From an uncultured Erysipelotrichaceae bacterium (lineage in GTDB: Bacteria > Bacillota_I > Bacilli_A > RFN20 > CAG-288): 7,870 nt of DNA. The translations under genes were made by a program, and so were the position numbers. Shown here in pieces: positions 5,973-7,870 of this stretch (position 1 is the stretch's first letter; each line of letters starts with the position of its first letter). The stretch spans positions 1-7,870 of the forward strand of contig CACXYG010000062.1 of the NCBI GenBank assembly GCA_902771745.1, read 5' to 3'. Below the pieces are notes generated by a model. That model had not been told where the DNA came from and searched no databases. It saw only the letters and a program-made list of their open reading frames with translations.

Positions 5973-6749
5973 TTAGGATCTCTTAGAGTTCTTCATTGGG
6001 TTGAGAGCCTTCTTTGGAGCGGCATTGGCCTTAGCAAGGGCTTCCTGCTGCTTTCTCTCAATATCAGCAATGGTCTGAGTAGTGTAGTCAACGATTGGGC
6101 TGACCTGGAATGGTTTCTTGTGTTCCACGGTAGAACGGATCTTCATGATGGAATACTTTGGACCAGCGACGGAACCACGGATTAAGATGCAGTTCTTTTC
6201 AACATCGACACCAACGATGGCGAGGTTGAGAACGGTTCTGGTCTGTGGTCTCCACTGACCGGACATCTTCTTGCCGGCGTGGACACGGTTGTTGCAACGA
6301 CCATTGGTAGCTAAGGAACCGATCTGTCTGTGATAACCGGAACCATGGCCCTTTGGACCGATGACGCCATGATATCTCTTGATGGTACCAGTGTAACCAT
6401 GACCCTTGCTCTTAGCAGTGACATCGACGATATCGCCAGCGGCGAAGATAGAAGCATCAATGCTAGAACCGACTTCATATTTGCCGTAGATTTCATCGCC
6501 TTCTAATTCGCGGATGAAATACTTTGGAGCAGTGTTGGCCTTCTTGCAAACACCGGCTAATGGCTTGTTAGCACGGCTCTCCTTTTTATCTTCATAGCCA
6601 ATCTGAAGAGCTTCATAACCGTCCTTTTCCTTGGTCTTAACCTGGAGAACGACGTTTGGAAGTACTTCAACAACAGTAACTGGATAGGTAGAACCGTCTT
6701 CGGCGAAGACAGAGGTCATACCGATCTTTCTTCCGATGATAGATTTCAT
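5973..6749 (-). CDS. rplC: 50S ribosomal protein L3
   Basis: L3 starts 50S assembly and sends a loop toward the peptidyl transferase centre. The 258-residue product has MKSIIGRKIGMTSVFAEDG (1-19), SKGHGYTGTIKRYHG (114-128), GSGYHRQIGS (136-145), GKKMSGQ (159-165) and LIRGSVAGPK (189-198). The usual length is about 205-215; a basic, Ala/Lys-rich tail of about 45 residues follows the core (from EHKKPFQVS, about 209). The centre-facing loop (146-158) reads LATNGRCNNRVHA with one extra residue versus E. coli. MGN after GQ is replaced by WRP (166-168). AAGGAGG overlaps the rpsJ stop, 12 bases from the ATG, a slightly long spacing. The gap is 17 bases. Confidence 0.97.
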   Translation of the reverse strand: MKSIIGRKIGMTSVFAEDGSTYPVTVVEVLPNVVLQVKTKEKDGYEALQIGYEDKKESRANKPLAGVCKKANTAPKYFIRELEGDEIYGKYEVGSSIDASIFAAGDIVDVTAKSKGHGYTGTIKRYHGVIGPKGHGSGYHRQIGSLATNGRCNNRVHAGKKMSGQWRPQTRTVLNLAIVGVDVEKNCILIRGSVAGPKYSIMKIRSTVEHKKPFQVSPIVDYTTQTIADIERKQQEALAKANAAPKKALNPMKNSKRS

Positions 6750-6766
6750 AAACTGTTCTATCCTCC

Positions 6767-7078
6767 TTACAACTTGATTTCAACGTCAACGCCAGCTGGC
6801 AAATCGAGATTCTTAAGAATGTCGATGGTCTGCTTGGTTGGACGATTGATATCAATCAATCTCTTATGCGTTCTGATTTCGAACTGTTCGCGGGAATCCT
6901 TGTCGACGAATGGAGAACGTAAGATAGTGAAGATCTGTTTTTCAGTAGGGAGCGGGATAGGTCCAACTACCTGAGCGCCGGTCTTCTTGGCGGCTTCGAC
7001 GATCTTGGCGACCGCCTGGTCAAGGACTTTGTGATCATAGCCCTTGAGACGAACACGAATTGATTTGTTTTCTGCCAT
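6767..7078 (-). CDS. rpsJ: 30S ribosomal protein S10 (first gene of the operon)
   Basis: S10 lies in the 30S head. It is also NusE, a partner of NusB/NusG in transcription antitermination and transcription-translation coupling. The 103-residue product is canonical: IRVRLKGYDHKVLDQAVAKI (7-26), GPIPLPTEKQIFTILRSPFV (39-58), the signature DSREQFEIRTHKRLIDI (61-77) and LPAGVDVEIKL at the end. AAAGGAGG lies 7 bases before the ATG. As in most bacteria it opens the S10 operon, preceded here by a structured leader and a promoter rather than by another ribosomal or elongation-factor gene. Confidence 0.98.
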   Translation of the reverse strand: MAENKSIRVRLKGYDHKVLDQAVAKIVEAAKKTGAQVVGPIPLPTEKQIFTILRSPFVDKDSREQFEIRTHKRLIDINRPTKQTIDILKNLDLPAGVDVEIKL

Positions 7079-7211
7079 TGTGTTTCCTCCTTTACCCCAG
7101 ATCTAAGTAGGGGCATCCGTTCAGTATGAATAACCGGAATACGTTGACAACCGCTGTAGGCGTTTCCGCAACTTCACACGTCAATACGGGCTGAAATGGC
7201 ATTCAGCGGGT
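7079..7211 (-). promoter_or_regulatory. rpsJ 5' leader with potential hairpins
   Basis: About 130 bases separate the inferred transcription start (near 7207-7211) from the rpsJ ATG. In transcript order it can form a 6-bp hairpin (7202-7207 with 7190-7195, loop of 6), a small GCG-GAAA-CGC hairpin around 7161-7170, an imperfect hairpin between about 7135-7140 and 7115-7119, and a CCCC/GGGG stem (7110-7113 with 7095-7098, 11-base loop) ending one base before the Shine-Dalgarno sequence (7086-7093). CCGCTG (7204-7209) can instead pair with CAGCGG (7151-7156), competing with the first hairpin. Ribosomal operons are often controlled by a product binding such a leader. I recognise no named leader family, and the folds are read by eye. 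Confidence 0.45.
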
Positions 7212-7214
7212 AAT

Positions 7215-7243
7215 AGTCTACTATTAGAAAGCATATAAGTCAA
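7215..7243 (-). promoter_or_regulatory. probable promoter of the S10-spc operon
   Basis: The minus strand has TTGACT (7238-7243, five of six to the -35 consensus), a 17-base spacer, and TAGACT (7215-7220, four of six to the -10). The inferred start is about 7 bases further, near 7207-7208. It is the best-spaced sigma-A type pair between the divergent genes and is correctly oriented for rpsJ. The weak -10 is the main doubt. Confidence 0.55.
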
Positions 7244-7274
7244 CAAAAAAATGAACTTTTTTCGACTTTTTTGG
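7244..7274 (-). promoter_or_regulatory. A/T-tract region upstream of the -35, UP-element-like
   Basis: Directly upstream of the -35 box are a 7-base T/A tract (7245-7251) and two 6-base tracts (7257-7262, 7267-7272), each in the repeat ACTTTTTT (plus strand) with a 10-base period. Such helically phased tracts bend DNA and, placed just upstream of -35, act as UP elements for the RNA polymerase alpha subunit at strong rRNA and ribosomal-protein promoters. The role here is inferred from position and composition. Confidence 0.45.
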
Positions 7275-7294
7275 AGCCATTATAATATATAGTA

Positions 7295-7312
7295 TTTACA
7301 CGCGCGCGTAAA
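7295..7312. repeat. imperfect palindrome with alternating CG core
   Basis: TTTAC and GTAAA arms flank ACGCGCGC. Sixteen of eighteen positions agree with the reverse complement. Bases 7298-7310 strictly alternate purine and pyrimidine, a sequence type able to adopt Z-DNA. It could equally be a protein binding site. Confidence 0.55.
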
Positions 7313-7464
7313 GCAACAACCCTTGACGGCGTATCGAACGTTTCTTGTATACAAAATTTGTAAACCGCATTTCTCTTAGAACCCATTTCGGGTCACTTTT
7401 TATCATTTTTTGACCTGATTTTTGATGTTTAGCACACCTATTGTACAACCTATCCCAGCGTATC

Positions 7465-7480
7465 GAGTGATACTTCACTC
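7465..7480. repeat. perfect inverted repeat upstream of the divergent gene
   Basis: GAGTGA and TCACTC arms are separated by TACT. The repeat ends immediately before TTGGAG (7481-7486), the candidate -35 of the plus-strand gene, so it is placed like an activator site or operator. No T-run follows on either strand, so it is not a terminator. Confidence 0.6.
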
Positions 7481-7509
7481 TTGGAGAAAATGACCTCATG
7501 TTATAAAAT
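7481..7509 (+). promoter_or_regulatory. candidate promoter of the divergent plus-strand gene
   Basis: TTGGAG (7481-7486, weak -35), a 17-base spacer and TAAAAT (7504-7509, five of six to -10). The expected start of transcription, about 7 bases downstream, falls at or next to the A of the ATG at 7516, so the messenger could be leaderless. The -35 matches only three of six positions. Confidence 0.4.
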
Positions 7510-7515
7510 ATCCGT

Positions 7516-7870
7516 ATGAAAATTAATTTAAATGATAACGATCGTCAGATCCTTGACGACATTCTTACCCAGCGTGATGAGAACTTTGAAGTATCCCAAC
7601 TGTGGAATAACTTCTTAACCGATAACTTTGACGCTTTAAACAAGAAAGCCATCCATGACTTGATGGATAAGGAAGGTCTTGATGAAAGAAGTGCAGTCGA
7701 AGAAGCTTTCTTCAACTACCTTCAGTTAGATTCTTCTGATCCCATTATCGAGAAGATGAAAGAAGACACCAATTTTGGTGTGATTGAGCCTTTAAAAGAA
7801 AAAGCCTTCCTAGACCAGCCATTTAATCACATTCCGGTCAAGAAGGTCGTCTTAGGCCCTTATCAGCTCA
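7516..7870 (+). CDS. hypothetical acidic protein (5' part, runs off window)
   Basis: This frame is open from the ATG at 7516 to the right edge, giving 118 codons with no stop (MKINLNDNDRQILDDILTQR at the start, KKVVLGPYQL at the edge). The codon usage resembles that of the ribosomal genes, and an in-frame TAA at 7504 excludes an earlier start. The visible part has 24 Asp/Glu against 13 Lys/Arg, is probably helical with no signal peptide or membrane segment, and has a more hydrophobic turn at about 104-118 (NHIPVKKVVLGPYQL), possibly the start of a folded domain. I recognise no family. No Shine-Dalgarno site lies at normal distance: the nearest GGAG is 29 bases upstream. The gene is divergent from the S10 operon and may share regulation through the dyads between them. 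That it is a real gene is likely; its function is unknown. Confidence 0.75.
   Translation, partial: MKINLNDNDRQILDDILTQRDENFEVSQLWNNFLTDNFDALNKKAIHDLMDKEGLDERSAVEEAFFNYLQLDSSDPIIEKMKEDTNFGVIEPLKEKAFLDQPFNHIPVKKVVLGPYQL

Larger units (their letters stand above)
7079..7515. other. intergenic region between divergent transcription units
   Basis: This 437-base stretch holds no convincing gene. From left to right it contains the rpsJ leader and promoter with A/T tracts, a TATAAT-containing AT-rich stretch (7279-7295), an imperfect CG-repeat palindrome (7295-7312), a region with short palindromes and a repeated 9-mer (7329-7466), a perfect 6-bp inverted repeat (7465-7480) and a candidate promoter for the plus-strand gene. 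A 67-codon minus-strand open frame inside it (7296-7499) lacks a ribosome binding site and resembles no ribosomal or other protein I know. Confidence 0.7.

Noticed and set aside
7245..7262. A7...T6 tracts as a rho-independent terminator
   Set aside because: The only stem is A-T pairs without GC, and it sits directly upstream of the rpsJ promoter. An UP-element reading fits better.
7279..7286. TATAAT on minus (7279-7284) and plus (7281-7286) strands as promoters
   Set aside because: No acceptable -35 at 15-19 bases in either direction: GC repeat on one side and a T tract on the other.
7385..7427. GGGTCA...TGACCT stem (7390-7395 with 7411-7416) followed by GATTTTT as a plus-strand terminator
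   Set aside because: The 15-base AT-rich loop makes the stem weak, an ACCC/GGGT pairing competes, and no plus-strand transcript upstream in the window needs ending.
7296..7499. Minus-strand 67-codon open frame upstream of rpsJ
   Set aside because: No Shine-Dalgarno site, an odd Arg/Lys-rich composition, and it overlaps the palindromes and the divergent promoter region. It could be chance.
1..7870. Mycoplasma-type genetic code (TGA as Trp)
   Set aside because: All fourteen complete ribosomal genes are full length with TGA as stop, and their tryptophans are TGG.

Overview
This window is the 5' half of a bacterial S10-spc ribosomal protein gene cluster. It runs right to left on the minus strand in the classical order: rpsJ, rplC, rplD, rplW, rplB, rpsS, rplV, rpsC, rplP, rpmC, rpsQ, rplN, rplX, rplE, and a partial rpsN cut by the left edge. 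Fourteen genes are complete. They are packed with gaps of 2 to 25 bases and one 1-base overlap. Almost all have strong AGGAGG-type ribosome binding sites, often buried in the end or stop codon of the gene before.

The organism looks like a low- to mid-GC Bacillota or Mycoplasmatota-related bacterium. The reasons are the zinc-ribbon (CxxC...CxxC) short S14, strong GGAGG Shine-Dalgarno sites, L16, L22 and S19 of Gram-positive type, and GC content by eye in the mid-40s percent. All ORFs are full length with TGA read as stop and Trp encoded by TGG, so there is no sign of the mycoplasma UGA=Trp code. Among 14 complete genes, stops are 13 TAA and one TAG (rplN). Several proteins have lineage-specific additions: a Lys/Ala-rich N-terminus on L23, N-terminal extensions on L22 and L5, long C-terminal tails on L3 and S3, and a Cys/Asp-rich C-terminus on L4. 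A few normally conserved RNA-contact residues are changed in S3, L3 and L16. I cannot place the genus.

Right of rpsJ lies a 437-base region without a convincing gene (7079-7515). Its left half holds the probable operon promoter (TTGACT, 17-base spacer, TAGACT, minus strand). Helically phased A/T tracts lie upstream of it, and a leader of about 130 bases with competing hairpins follows it. Its right half holds several dyads and short repeats and a candidate promoter for a divergent plus-strand gene. That gene starts at 7516, lacks a Shine-Dalgarno site, and runs off the right edge. It encodes an acidic protein I do not recognise.

The ribosomal genes form one co-directional transcription unit supplying large- and small-subunit proteins. 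The most interesting unexplained items are the structured rpsJ leader, the L4 cysteine tail, the altered S3/L3/L16 residues, and the divergent, possibly leaderless gene with its dyad-rich upstream region. I found no mobile element, CRISPR array, tRNA or rRNA.
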